Source: Acidobacteriota bacterium
GTDB taxonomy: Bacteria > Acidobacteriota > UBA890
Assembly: GCA_022563115.1 (NCBI GenBank)
Contig: JADFNY010000085.1
Span: 1-10,885 of the forward strand
Direction: 5' to 3'
DNA: 10,885 nucleotides
The position numbers and the translations under genes were made by a program. Under the pieces are notes generated by a model that did not search any database, was not told where the DNA came from, and saw only the letters and a program-made list of their open reading frames with translations. Below, one piece after another: positions 1 to 8,222 of the stretch; position 1 is the first letter of the stretch; every line of letters begins with the position of its first letter.

Positions 1-1622
1 CGATACCCACATTTTCCGACGTTACGGCCGCCAACGACATCGATTTCCGCCACCACCACGGCGGCACCGGTGACAAACAGCTCCCGGAAACGATGGGCTC
101 CGGCGTCGCCTGGCTCGACTTCGACCGCGACGGGCGCTGGGACCTGTACTTCGTCGACAGCGCCGGCGCCAACGCCCTCTACCGCAACGCCGATGGCGCC
201 TTCGAGGCCGTTCCCCGGGCCGGCATCGCGGATCGAGGCTACGGAATGGGCGTCAGCGTCGCCGACTACGACGGCGACGGCTTCCCCGATGTCTATGTCA
301 ACAACCTCGGAGGCAACGCGCTGTACCGCAACAACGGCGACGGCACCTTCTCGGACGTCACCGACGAGGCCGGTGTCGGCGGCACCGAATGGTCGGTGAG
401 CTCGGCGTGGGGCGACCTCGACGGCGACGGTCTTCCCGACCTCTATGTCGCCAACTACCTCGTCTTTGACCTCCAGAACCCCCTGTACTGCGGCGAGCCC
501 GGCCAGGGCATTCGATCGTACTGCCACATCAGCCTCTTCGACGGCGTCGCTGACACAGTGTACCGCAATGACGGCGATGGGCGCTTCACCAACGTCACGG
601 CACAAATCGGGTTCACGGAGGACGGCAGGGGCCTCGGTGTGGCTATGGGCCACGTCGATGACGACAGCTTGCTCGACGTCTACGTCGCCAACGACACGAC
701 GAGGAACTTCCTCCTGCTCAACCGCGGTGGGTTCACGTTCGAGGACGTCGGCCTCGTGTCCGGAGTCGGCTACGGGGCCGACGGCAGGCCGCTGGGCGGC
801 ATGGGAACGGAGCTCGCCGACCTCGACGGCGACGGCACGCCCGAGATCCTGGTCACCAACTTCGCCTTCGAGCCGGCGAACCTCTACCGCTCGGTGGCGC
901 CCGGGTTCTTCCTCGACGACACCTTCCAGCTCGGGCTCGGCAAAGCGACGTTTCCGACGCTCGGCTTCGGCCTGGCGCTCGAGGATTTCGACGGTGACGG
1001 CGACCTCGACATCGCCGTCGCCAACGGCCACATCCTCGACGACGTCTCGAGGCTCAAGGACAACACGACGTATCCGCAGCCCAACCAGGTGCTGGTCAAC
1101 CGCCTCACCGAGCTACGCGCCGGGCAAGCGAAGTCCTGGCGACCGGAGCGGGACCTGCTGACCGAGGTCACCGAAGCGGCCGGCGAAGCGATGAGCCGGG
1201 CCCGCGTATCCCGCGGCATGGCCGCCGCGGACTTCAACGGCGACGGCCGACCGGACCTGGCGGTGACGAATTCGGACGGGCCCGCGGAGCTGCTCCGCAA
1301 CGACACGCCGGATACGGCGAACCGTCTGGTGCTGCGGCTCGTGGGGCGGGAATCCGACCGTGATGCGGTCGGCGCGCGCTTGAACGTGCAACCCGCGGGC
1401 ACCGACACGACCTGGGTTCGTGAAGTACGCAGCGCGTCGTCGTACGCGTCTCAGCACGCACGCGACGTCTACATCGGCCTGGGTTCGAGCTCCGCTGCGC
1501 GCGTCGAAATCACTTGGCCGGGCGGCAACGAAGAAACTCTCGAGCGGCTGGAAGCCGGCCGCCTGTACGTCCTCGTCGAGGGCCGAGGGGTGGTCGCGGA
1601 GCGGACTCTCGGCGCGCGATAG
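1..1622 (+). CDS. CRTAC1 family protein (FG-GAP/VCBS propeller plus ASPIC/UnbV), 5' partial
   Basis: The frame is open from base 3 at the window edge, giving 539 visible residues. An ATG at 93 exists, but the codons before it read as family sequence (FSDVTAANDIDF... then LPETMGSGVAWLDFD), so 93 is internal and the true start lies outside the window. Seven DxDxDGxxD-type calcium-loop motifs are visible: DFDRDGRWD, DYDGDGFPD, DLDGDGLPD, a degenerate HVDDDSLLD, DLDGDGTPE, DFDGDGDLD and DFNGDGRPD. These fit a seven-bladed beta-propeller. An ASPIC/UnbV domain follows (about bases 1320-1590) with the usual VEITWPGG and GLG signatures. Two cysteines between motifs 3 and 4 (LYCGEP and SYCHIS) could form a disulfide, consistent with an exported protein. 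The stop is TAG. The molecular role of bacterial CRTAC1 proteins is not well defined; extracytoplasmic binding or adhesion is the usual guess. It converges on the next gene across 17 bases. Family assignment is secure, function is not. Confidence 0.93.
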   Translation, partial: IPTFSDVTAANDIDFRHHHGGTGDKQLPETMGSGVAWLDFDRDGRWDLYFVDSAGANALYRNADGAFEAVPRAGIADRGYGMGVSVADYDGDGFPDVYVNNLGGNALYRNNGDGTFSDVTDEAGVGGTEWSVSSAWGDLDGDGLPDLYVANYLVFDLQNPLYCGEPGQGIRSYCHISLFDGVADTVYRNDGDGRFTNVTAQIGFTEDGRGLGVAMGHVDDDSLLDVYVANDTTRNFLLLNRGGFTFEDVGLVSGVGYGADGRPLGGMGTELADLDGDGTPEILVTNFAFEPANLYRSVAPGFFLDDTFQLGLGKATFPTLGFGLALEDFDGDGDLDIAVANGHILDDVSRLKDNTTYPQPNQVLVNRLTELRAGQAKSWRPERDLLTEVTEAAGEAMSRARVSRGMAAADFNGDGRPDLAVTNSDGPAELLRNDTPDTANRLVLRLVGRESDRDAVGARLNVQPAGTDTTWVREVRSASSYASQHARDVYIGLGSSSAARVEITWPGGNEETLERLEAGRLYVLVEGRGVVAERTLGAR

Positions 1623-1639
1623 ATCACGGGACCGGCCTG

Positions 1640-4600
1640 CTAGTCACGCCGTTGGCCGTCGATCAACGGCGGATTGATCGGCCGGGCCGGCCGCGTCAGG
1701 TAGCGTTCGAGGAACCGTTGGTGCTCCGCATCGTCCGGATACGACTCGCCGGCCGGGTACGGATAGCCCGACATGCCGTGAAACGGCAACGGCCCGACGC
1801 GGTCGCCGTACGCGGTGTTCAGATCGGTGTCCTTGAGCCAGCCATGCAGGTAGACGAGGAAGTCGCGGCGCCAGCCCTCGGGGAGCGGCGGTAGCGAAGC
1901 CTCGAAGCTGATCGCGACCTCGTCGCCGGTCGCCAGGACGACGTAGCGATCGTCGGCGGCATCGAGCAGCTCGTTGACGTCGCCGAAAGCGGTGTAGAAA
2001 CCGGGGTGCTGCTCCCACGGCGCCGAAGGCACCAGCGTCTGGTAGTCGAACGTCTCGTAGCCGTCAGCCGTTCGTGAAACGGCGGAAAAACCGCGCGGCC
2101 GGAGCTCCGCGGCGCTGGGTGCAAGCACATGAACCCGTAGGGGAACGGCGGCCTGGACCGCCGATGGCGCCGCCGAACCGTCGACGCCACCCGCAGAGGC
2201 CGCTGCGGAGGGCCTGGCGTCCGCCGGTCGCAGCTCGAGCACACCGACTCGGGGCACGCCGTGCTCCAACTGCCAGTCTCCGGAAGGCACGAGGCCGCCC
2301 GCGAACTCCCCACCGACGCCGTAGGCCATCGCATCCCAATAGAGGCGCATCGTCGTGCCGATCCGTACCCGCGCGTCGGCGCGGTTCAACACCGAGGTCA
2401 CGTCGACGATGAGCGTCGAGTTCTTCGCCACCGGCAAACCGATGTCCTCGATGGCGGTCCGCCACCCCCCTTGTCCGTCGGGAACCTCGAGCGACACCGG
2501 GGTGAACTCGGTGCGCGGGTCTTGATCGATCGCCAGGTTGACGCTGCCCATCGACCAGTAGACCCAGCCCGTCAGATAGAGGTGGACAGGCCCATCGCCG
2601 GGAATCTCCGGCAGCTCCAGGGTCACCGAATGGGCCGTCGCCAGACCGTCGTAGGCCGCGGGCTCGAACGGCCGCGCCCAAGTGCCATCGATCGCCGCCA
2701 GCCCGTTGGTCCAATCGACGCCCGCCTGGTCGGTGGCGCGCACCGGCAAGAGCTGCTCGTGGGCGTACAACCGGAGGCCGGGTCGCGCCCGGCCGCCGAA
2801 GGCTTCGTCGGGCAGCACCTCGAGCGATTCGGGGTGGTCGATCGCGAGAATCCGCACGGCGTCGAGGTACGTGGTCTCGCGCAGCTCTTCGGTGAGGCGG
2901 ATCTGGTAGCTTCCGTCGACGGCGCGGAGCTGTTCCCCGGGAACGAACACGTACTCATCGGGTTGCGGGTCGGGGACGTGGTAGAGGCCCTCGGCCAACA
3001 GCATCCCGAGCGGCGACGCGCCGAGCACCTCGTTGACGAAGTGGAAGCCGCGGCCGTCCCAGGTGTAGAGAAACGGGCACGAGCCCTCCAGTCGTTCCAG
3101 CTCGGTGGTCGTCACCAGCTGGTCTGCGGCAACGTCGAAGAGGTTCTGCACGATCCCGTTGGGCCAGGTAATTCGCAGGATCTCGGCGCCTTCGGCCGAG
3201 CCGATGCCGAAGTGCAGCGGCGTCGATCGCAACGGGCGCAGCTGATAGGACCCGTCGACCTTGACCTCGATGTTGGCGCCGATCCCGTTGAGGTTGTTCT
3301 TGATTCCGACGACGTTAACGGCCAGCCAGTTGCCGGCCGGCTCGGGCTGCACGAAAGAGAAGAGCTGCCCGGCTTGCTCGACCATGATGTCGACTCCTCC
3401 GTTGCCGTCGATGTCAGAAGCGGCGAGAAAACGGGTCGGCGCGCCGTCGAAGAGCACGGCGCCCGACGACGGCAGCGGGTCGAAGGGCACGAACGCAAAG
3501 CCGCCGGCGTTGACGAAAAAGCGCGTCGGTCCAGCCGTCGTCAGCACCAGGTCGAGGTAGCTGTCGTTGTTGAAATCGGCGGCGTCCAATGCGTCGGCGC
3601 GCAGGCCGGCGAGGGCGCCGAGATCCACCGGCTGAAACGTCCCGCCGGACATGTTCCGGAGCGCCACGAGGCCATCGGCGGTGGCCAGCAGCAAGTCGAT
3701 GCGGCCGTCGTTATCGAAGTCCTCGGCCACCGCCGCCGACGTCGCCACCACCACGCCGGCGCCCACCGCGGATCCGATCTCCATGAACCTCCCGCCGCGC
3801 TGGTTGCTGTACAGCTCGGTGCCGTTCTCGCCCCACAGAAACAGGTCGACGTCATAGTCGTGATCGAAGTCGGCCCACAGCGCGCCCTGCCCCGCCCGGG
3901 CATCGTCGAGACCGGCCACCGAGGTGGTGTCGTCAAATGCCCCGCCGCCGAGATTGCGCAGCAGACGCAACGAACCGCCGGCGTGGGTGATCAAGACATC
4001 GAGGTCGCCGTCGTGGTCGTAGTCGAGCCACAACACGCCGGAGGCGGCCGCGGTCGACGGAAGCCCCTCCGCTTCGACGGGCTCGAAAACAACGGCATCG
4101 TCGCGACCGTCGCCGAGTACGTTGCGAAACAGACGATCACCGGCGACGTCGCCGACGTAGAGATCGGGCCATCCATCGCGGTCGAAGTCACCCAGCCCGG
4201 CAAGCCCCGCCGGGGTCGAAAACTCCCGCCACGCGTGGCCGCTGCCCGTGGACAGCCAGACCTGCCCCGTTGGCCCGGTCGTCAACCAATCCGGGCGGCC
4301 ATCGCGGTTGAGGTCCGCTACCGCGACGCTTCCTCCCGCCGGCAGGTCGATGGGCGCTCCGAGGGAGGAAAACCGCAAGCCTTGGGCGGAGTCGGGATCC
4401 GCGGGCTGCAGGCTGAGGTCGGGCACGACGATGAACGTCGAACGGCTCTGCTCCAGCGCGGCCGGCGAACGCGCCGCCTGCGACAGCCGCTGGTTGGCTT
4501 CCCTGTAGAGCGCGATCTCGGGCTCGGCTTCCTGCCGCTGGCCCCGCCGCAGCAAGATCTGGAAGTGCTGGTACAGGGCGCTGACGTAGTGCTGCAAGGC

Positions 4601-5101
4601 AACGTCGAAGCCCATCGCGGTAACCACCTCGAACTCGGCCAGCGCCTCATCCTGCAGGCCGAGCTGCGCGTACACGGCGCCGAGGTTGTAGCGAATCGCC
4701 GGGTCGGTCGAATCGAGATCGCGCGCCCTCTCGAGCGCCGGCCGTGCGTCGCCGAGAGCACCGGTCCGGCGGGTGATCAATCCCCGCAGATATGGCGCCC
4801 CCGGATGATCGTCGAGCAGATCACCGGCGTCGGCGAGGGTGCGTAGCGACGCCTCCTCGTCGCCGTTGCGATACTGCGCGACCGCCAGATTGAGGCGGTC
4901 CTGGGGCGTCGCCGCGGCGTCGAGCAGAATCTCGGTAAACGCCGCCACGGCGTCGGCGTATCGCTGTTCCTCGTAGGTCGCCTGACCCCGGTTGCGGAGC
5001 CGCTGGAGGTCGACCGATTGGGACGCGCCGGCGGCAGCGAAGACCGCGAACGCGGCGCCACAGGCCACCAAGCCGGCGAGGATCGAGGTGCGTTTATCCA
5101 T
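1640..5101 (-). CDS. Exported TPR/CRTAC1 fusion protein with ASPIC/UnbV domain and long C-terminal extension
   Basis: This protein has 1153 residues, starting at ATG (5099-5101) and ending in TAG. Residues 1-28 are an export signal: MDKR, a hydrophobic alanine-rich stretch, then AAAGAS|QS as a likely signal peptidase I site. LVAC at 11-14 resembles a lipobox, but the hydrophobic stretch before it is very short, so lipoprotein status is uncertain. Residues about 34-210 are TPR-like helical pairs (RYADAVAAFTEIL, PAIRYNLGAVYAQLGLQDEAL). About 250-590 is a propeller with seven calcium-loop motifs, from DLNRDGRPD (D263) to DIDGNGGVD (D563). About 591-667 is an ASPIC/UnbV domain (NWLAVNVVG, ILRITWPNG). 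A short CPFLYTWDGRGFHFVNE block follows and then about 470 residues of beta-rich sequence that I cannot name. A low-complexity Ala/Ser/Gly insert interrupts this extension. Apart from the signal region, the CPFLY cysteine is the only one seen. No clear Shine-Dalgarno precedes the ATG. It is divergent from the TlpA-fused paralogue. The role is probably scaffolding or binding outside the cytoplasm, which is inference. Confidence 0.9.
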   Translation of the reverse strand: MDKRTSILAGLVACGAAFAVFAAAGASQSVDLQRLRNRGQATYEEQRYADAVAAFTEILLDAAATPQDRLNLAVAQYRNGDEEASLRTLADAGDLLDDHPGAPYLRGLITRRTGALGDARPALERARDLDSTDPAIRYNLGAVYAQLGLQDEALAEFEVVTAMGFDVALQHYVSALYQHFQILLRRGQRQEAEPEIALYREANQRLSQAARSPAALEQSRSTFIVVPDLSLQPADPDSAQGLRFSSLGAPIDLPAGGSVAVADLNRDGRPDWLTTGPTGQVWLSTGSGHAWREFSTPAGLAGLGDFDRDGWPDLYVGDVAGDRLFRNVLGDGRDDAVVFEPVEAEGLPSTAAASGVLWLDYDHDGDLDVLITHAGGSLRLLRNLGGGAFDDTTSVAGLDDARAGQGALWADFDHDYDVDLFLWGENGTELYSNQRGGRFMEIGSAVGAGVVVATSAAVAEDFDNDGRIDLLLATADGLVALRNMSGGTFQPVDLGALAGLRADALDAADFNNDSYLDLVLTTAGPTRFFVNAGGFAFVPFDPLPSSGAVLFDGAPTRFLAASDIDGNGGVDIMVEQAGQLFSFVQPEPAGNWLAVNVVGIKNNLNGIGANIEVKVDGSYQLRPLRSTPLHFGIGSAEGAEILRITWPNGIVQNLFDVAADQLVTTTELERLEGSCPFLYTWDGRGFHFVNEVLGASPLGMLLAEGLYHVPDPQPDEYVFVPGEQLRAVDGSYQIRLTEELRETTYLDAVRILAIDHPESLEVLPDEAFGGRARPGLRLYAHEQLLPVRATDQAGVDWTNGLAAIDGTWARPFEPAAYDGLATAHSVTLELPEIPGDGPVHLYLTGWVYWSMGSVNLAIDQDPRTEFTPVSLEVPDGQGGWRTAIEDIGLPVAKNSTLIVDVTSVLNRADARVRIGTTMRLYWDAMAYGVGGEFAGGLVPSGDWQLEHGVPRVGVLELRPADARPSAAASAGGVDGSAAPSAVQAAVPLRVHVLAPSAAELRPRGFSAVSRTADGYETFDYQTLVPSAPWEQHPGFYTAFGDVNELLDAADDRYVVLATGDEVAISFEASLPPLPEGWRRDFLVYLHGWLKDTDLNTAYGDRVGPLPFHGMSGYPYPAGESYPDDAEHQRFLERYLTRPARPINPPLIDGQRRD
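1647..1671. repeat. Inverted repeat just past a convergent stop
   Basis: An 8-bp perfect inverted repeat (CGCCGTTG at 1647-1654, CAACGGCG at 1664-1671) surrounds a 9-base loop. It starts 24 bases after the stop of the left CRTAC1 gene and lies inside the last codons of the opposing gene. It could act as a terminator for the plus-strand gene, but there is no T tract, and it may be only a coding coincidence in GC-rich DNA. Confidence 0.25.
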
Positions 5102-5195
5102 TGAGAAGTTCGTTCGTGCGGGGTCGAAAGATGTCGGCTATCGTCGCCGCTAGTCTACCGCTTCCATCGAGATTCCGATGTGGCTGGCCTGGCAA

Positions 5196-5226
5196 GGTGC
5201 CGAAGACCCCGGTGTTCTTCGGCACC
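5196..5226. promoter_or_regulatory. Perfect 11-bp dyad in the divergent intergenic region (operator or hairpin)
   Basis: GGTGCCGAAGA (5196-5206) is repeated in exact inverse as TCTTCGGCACC (5216-5226) around a 9-base spacer. It sits in the 142-base gap between two divergent genes, just upstream of a likely -10 box, where a -35 element would be. That position suggests a repressor or activator site. If transcription starts further upstream it would form a strong RNA hairpin instead. No T tract follows, so a simple terminator is less likely. Confidence 0.45.
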
Positions 5227-5227
5227 C

Positions 5228-5246
5228 TGCTACACTCGCACTTGTG
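5228..5246 (+). promoter_or_regulatory. Putative extended -10 promoter with near-leaderless GTG start
   Basis: TGCTACACT (5228-5236) matches an extended -10 element (TGnTATAAT type; TACACT keeps the key first, second and last bases). No good -35 is visible 17 bases upstream. Transcription would begin about 5242-5244, at or next to the GTG chosen as start (5244-5246), implying a leaderless message and explaining the lack of a Shine-Dalgarno site. A second dyad, ACACTC (5232-5237) with GAGTGT (5246-5251), overlaps the start. This is sequence inspection only. Confidence 0.3.
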
Positions 5247-8222
5247 AGTGTTCCTCCGACTCTGCGCGTACATCCGACGCTGTGTCTCCAGCGGATCGCG
5301 ATCGCCGGAATCACCACGATCCTGCTCTCCGCCGGAACCGTCGGGTCCGCCCGACAAGCGACACAGGCGATCGACACCGAGGCCCTGAACGCCATCGAGG
5401 AGCTATCGGAATCGCTGGCCAATGACTTGCTCGACCTCTCGGTAGCGGCGCGCAACAAGGACCGAACGACGATCGAGCGGTACTTCGCCGATCACCTGAT
5501 CGCCACGCCCATCCCCGTCGCATCGGTTGATCACCCTGGCCCCGTCGCCTGGATCACGAACCACGACTGGCCGACCGAAGCCGCCACCAGCGTCGACCGC
5601 AACACCTTCCTCGGCGGTTTCGAAACCCTGCTCGAGCACTTCCTGTCGATCGAGGACGTGCGCTTCAAGGTCAAGGAGGCCAGCTTCGACGATCGCGGCC
5701 ACGGCTCGGCGCACATCTCGTTTTTCATCGTCGGGCGCGACCGTGCGGGGCGCCGCGAATGGCTGACCGCCTCGGCCGACATCAAGGCGGTCCGTGCCCT
5801 CGGGCGTGGGGCAGGCGGCGCGGAGCCGGCTGACGCTCTCCCAGACGGCGAGCCAACGGCAGCCACAGACGACGAGGTCGCGGCTACGGCTGAAGACGAA
5901 GACGCGCAGGAAGAGCCCCCCTGGAAGATCACCTACTTCGAGCTCGACTCGGTTACCTCGATGGTGGCCGAGCGCGAGCTGTTCTCCGAGGTGGCGCTGC
6001 CCGCCGGCCTCGACGCCGAGTTTCCACGCTTCGGTGAGGCACCGAACGACACCGTGGTCGCCCACGGCGTCGCGGTCGCCGACGTCGACGGCGACGGGCT
6101 GTTCGACATCGTCACCACGGGCGTGGTGCAGAACCGGCTTTACCTGAACGACGGCGCCGGGTCGTTCGACGACGCCTCCCAGCAGAGCTTCCTGTCGCTG
6201 TCGCCGCCGGCGTCCGGACCGCTGTTTCTCGACTACGACAACGACGGCGACGCCGATCTGTTCCTCGCCATGATCGGCAACCAGGTGCTGCTCGAAAACC
6301 GCCTCGTGCCCGACGGCGTTCTGCGGTTCCTCGACCGATCGATCGAGGCCGGAGTCTACGTACCGGCGAACGGATTCAGCGCCGTTGCCGCCGACGTCAA
6401 CGGCGACGGCTTCCAGGACATCTACGTCGCCTCGTACAATCGCTACGGCATCGTGATGCCGAACTCCTGGAACCAGGCGACCAACGGCACGCCGAACCTC
6501 CTCTTTCTCAACCAGGGCGACGGGACGTTCCGCGAGGTCGCCGAGGAGTGGGGCGTCAGCGATTCGCGCTGGAGCTACGCGGCGGCCTTCGCCGACATCG
6601 ACGGCGACGGCGACCAGGACCTGTACGTCGCCAACGACTTCGGCGAAAACGGCCTCTACCTGAACGAAGGCGACCACTTCCGGGAGGCGGCCGGGGAGCG
6701 GGGCGTTCTCGATCCCGGCAACGGCATGGGCGTCGCCTTCGGCGACTACGACAACGACGGCGATCTCGACCTGCACGTCACCAACATGTCGTCGACCGCC
6801 GGCAACCGCATCCTGTCGCGCCTGTACCCCGACGCTGATCCCGAAAACCTGGTGCTCAAGAAGCTAGCGGTGGGTAACTCGCTGTTCGCCAACGATGGTT
6901 CCGGCCACTTCGACGACGTTACCCGCGACGTCGGTGGCCTGCCCGCCGGCTGGGCCTTCGGCGGCGGCTTCATCGACTTCAACAACGACGGTTGGGAAGA
7001 CATCTACAGCCCCAACGGCTTCATCTCCGGCAAGACCATGGAGGACACGTGAAGCCTGTTCTGGCGCCACGTCGTGGCGTCGAGCGCCGAAGCCGAGACC
7101 GCCGGCAACGACGAGTATCGCGACAAGCACATGAGCGCCATCTTCACCGAAGGCCTGTCGTTCAGCGGCTTCGAGCGTGACTACGTCGGCCTGAATCTGG
7201 GTGGCGCCGACGCGGTGGAAGGCTCCGGCGGTGACCCCGTCTCGATCCGCTACCTCGCCATCTCCGGCATCTCCGGCGCCGACTCGCTCAGCGACGGCCG
7301 CGGCGCTGCCTTCGCCGACTTCGACAACGACGGCGACACCGACATCTTCCTGGTGGCGCTGCAAGGCTCGGCGCATCACCTGTTCCGCAACAACATCGGT
7401 CAGGATGCGGGCTTCCTGCGGATCGAGCTGGAGGGCACGCGGAGCGGCACCGACGCTTTCGGCGCGATCGTCCGGGTGAAAACCTCGGCGGGCATCCTGA
7501 CCAAGGTCAAATCGGGCGGCTCCGGCTTCTTGGCCCAGCACGACCCGCGGCTGCTGTTCGGTCTGGGGTCGGATACGGCGGCCGAGTGGGTCGAGATCAG
7601 CTGGCCGAGCGGAGCGACCCAGCGCTTGGAGAACGTCCCCGCCGGCAGCTCGATACGCGCCATCGAAGGCTCGGTGCACGCGACAACCACGGAGATGCTC
7701 GTCGACGAGCGCCGTTTCAGCCTCGTCGACCCACTGCCGCCGGAAGACGCGCTGTTTGCCAAGCTCACCATCGACCGTGCTACGCCGATGCCCGACCTGA
7801 GCCTCGAGACACTCGAGGGCGCGGACGGCGAGGCCACCTCGCTGTACGAAATCACCGCCCCCGGCCGCCGCACCCTGCTGAATATCTGGGCCACCTGGTG
7901 CATCCCCTGCCGTAAAGAGATGCCCGAGCTCGAGCTCCTCGCACCGCGACTCGCGGCGGCCGGCATCGATCTGGTCGGCCTCAGCATCGACACCGAACAA
8001 ACGCGCCAGCGGGTGGTTCCGTTCCTCGAGAGCCTCGGCATCACCTACCCGTCGTACTTCGCCGACCTCGACGAGGTCGCCGGCCTGTTTCGCGGCGCCA
8101 ACATCTTCGTCCCGATGAGCATCCTGCTCGATGAGAACGGCCGGCCGGCCCGCGTGTTCAGCGGCTGGTCGCCGGCCACCGAGGCGGCCCTCGAGGAGCT
8201 GGTCGGCACGAGCCGCGAGTAG
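5244..8222 (+). CDS. Putative selenoprotein: CRTAC1 propeller/UnbV protein fused to TlpA-like thioredoxin domain, in-frame TGA at 7050
   Basis: Read through the single in-frame TGA, this is 992 residues, ending in TAG. GTG 5244 is chosen as start because it puts a normal signal peptide first (LQR, hydrophobic IAIAGITTILLSAG, VGSA|RQ at about 36). An in-frame ATG at 5178 would add 22 residues that run through the intergenic dyad. Residues about 43-240 resemble an NTF2-like fold with an acidic insert (about 192-228). Then come propeller motifs at bases 6081, 6231, 6393, 6594, 6744, 6975 and 7317. The TGA (residue 603) lies between motifs six and seven, in GKTMEDT-U-SLFWRHVV. ASPIC/UnbV covers about 723-809. 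A TlpA-like domain covers about 849-991 with WCIPC (C886, C889) and a probable cis-proline at 957 (VPMSILL). The mature protein has no other cysteine. Translated conventionally it would be a 602-residue product plus a separate frame from GTG 7074 without export signal or ribosome site. A recent nonsense mutation or base error is the main alternative. Confidence 0.75.
7050..7052 (+). other. In-frame TGA, candidate selenocysteine codon
   Basis: The codons on both sides are in one frame and equally coding-like: those between the TGA and the next possible start (AGC CTG TTC TGG CGC CAC GTC) all end in G or C, like the rest of the gene. The position matches the loop after propeller motif six (SPNGFI), where the left-hand CRTAC1 protein has ANGHI. 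TGA ends the CreD-like gene in this same window, so it is a normal stop in this genome and any reading here must be local. Insertion of selenocysteine is inferred, and selA, selB, selC and selD are not in the window. Confidence 0.65.
7062..7082 (+). promoter_or_regulatory. SECIS-like hairpin downstream of the in-frame TGA
   Basis: CGCCAC (7065-7070) pairs perfectly with GTGGCG (7074-7079) around the triloop GUC (7071-7073). Three more pairs extend the stem: G7064-U7080 wobble, G7063-C7081 and U7062-G7082 wobble. The loop begins 18 nt after the TGA and its first base is G. The known requirement for bacterial SECIS elements is a hairpin right after the UGA, with the apical loop roughly 16-37 nt away and a G among the first loop bases. 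The E. coli fdhF element shows a GUC in nearly the same register. No bulged U equivalent is evident. Hairpins are common in GC-rich coding DNA, so this alone is not proof. Confidence 0.55.

Noticed and set aside
2261..4846. Very long open frame (861 codons) on the plus strand opposite the TPR-CRTAC1 gene
   Set aside because: It is the mirror of a GC-rich gene. Its many VVVEV/VEVG runs are the antisense of the repeated DFDxDG codons, and it has no domain, signal or sensible composition.
5152..5157. TAGACT on the minus strand as a -10 box for the TPR-CRTAC1 gene
   Set aside because: The hexamer is acceptable and placed plausibly, about 50 bases before the ATG, but no -35 or extended -10 supports it, so it is not listed as a feature.
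5178..5243. ATG at 5178 as the start of the putative selenoprotein gene
   Set aside because: It adds 22 residues ahead of an otherwise normal signal peptide, lies across a perfect 11-bp dyad, and has no ribosome site. GTG 5244 is preferred though not proven.
5403..6776. 457-codon open frame on the minus strand inside the putative selenoprotein gene
   Set aside because: Same cause: antisense of propeller repeats (VAVDVG, VVVVV runs). The plus-strand frame has recognisable domains throughout.
7074..8222. Independent gene starting at GTG 7074 after the TGA
   Set aside because: It would begin inside a hairpin, without a ribosome site or export signal, and within the sequence between propeller motifs six and seven. 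Coding character is already present in the codons between the TGA and this GTG.
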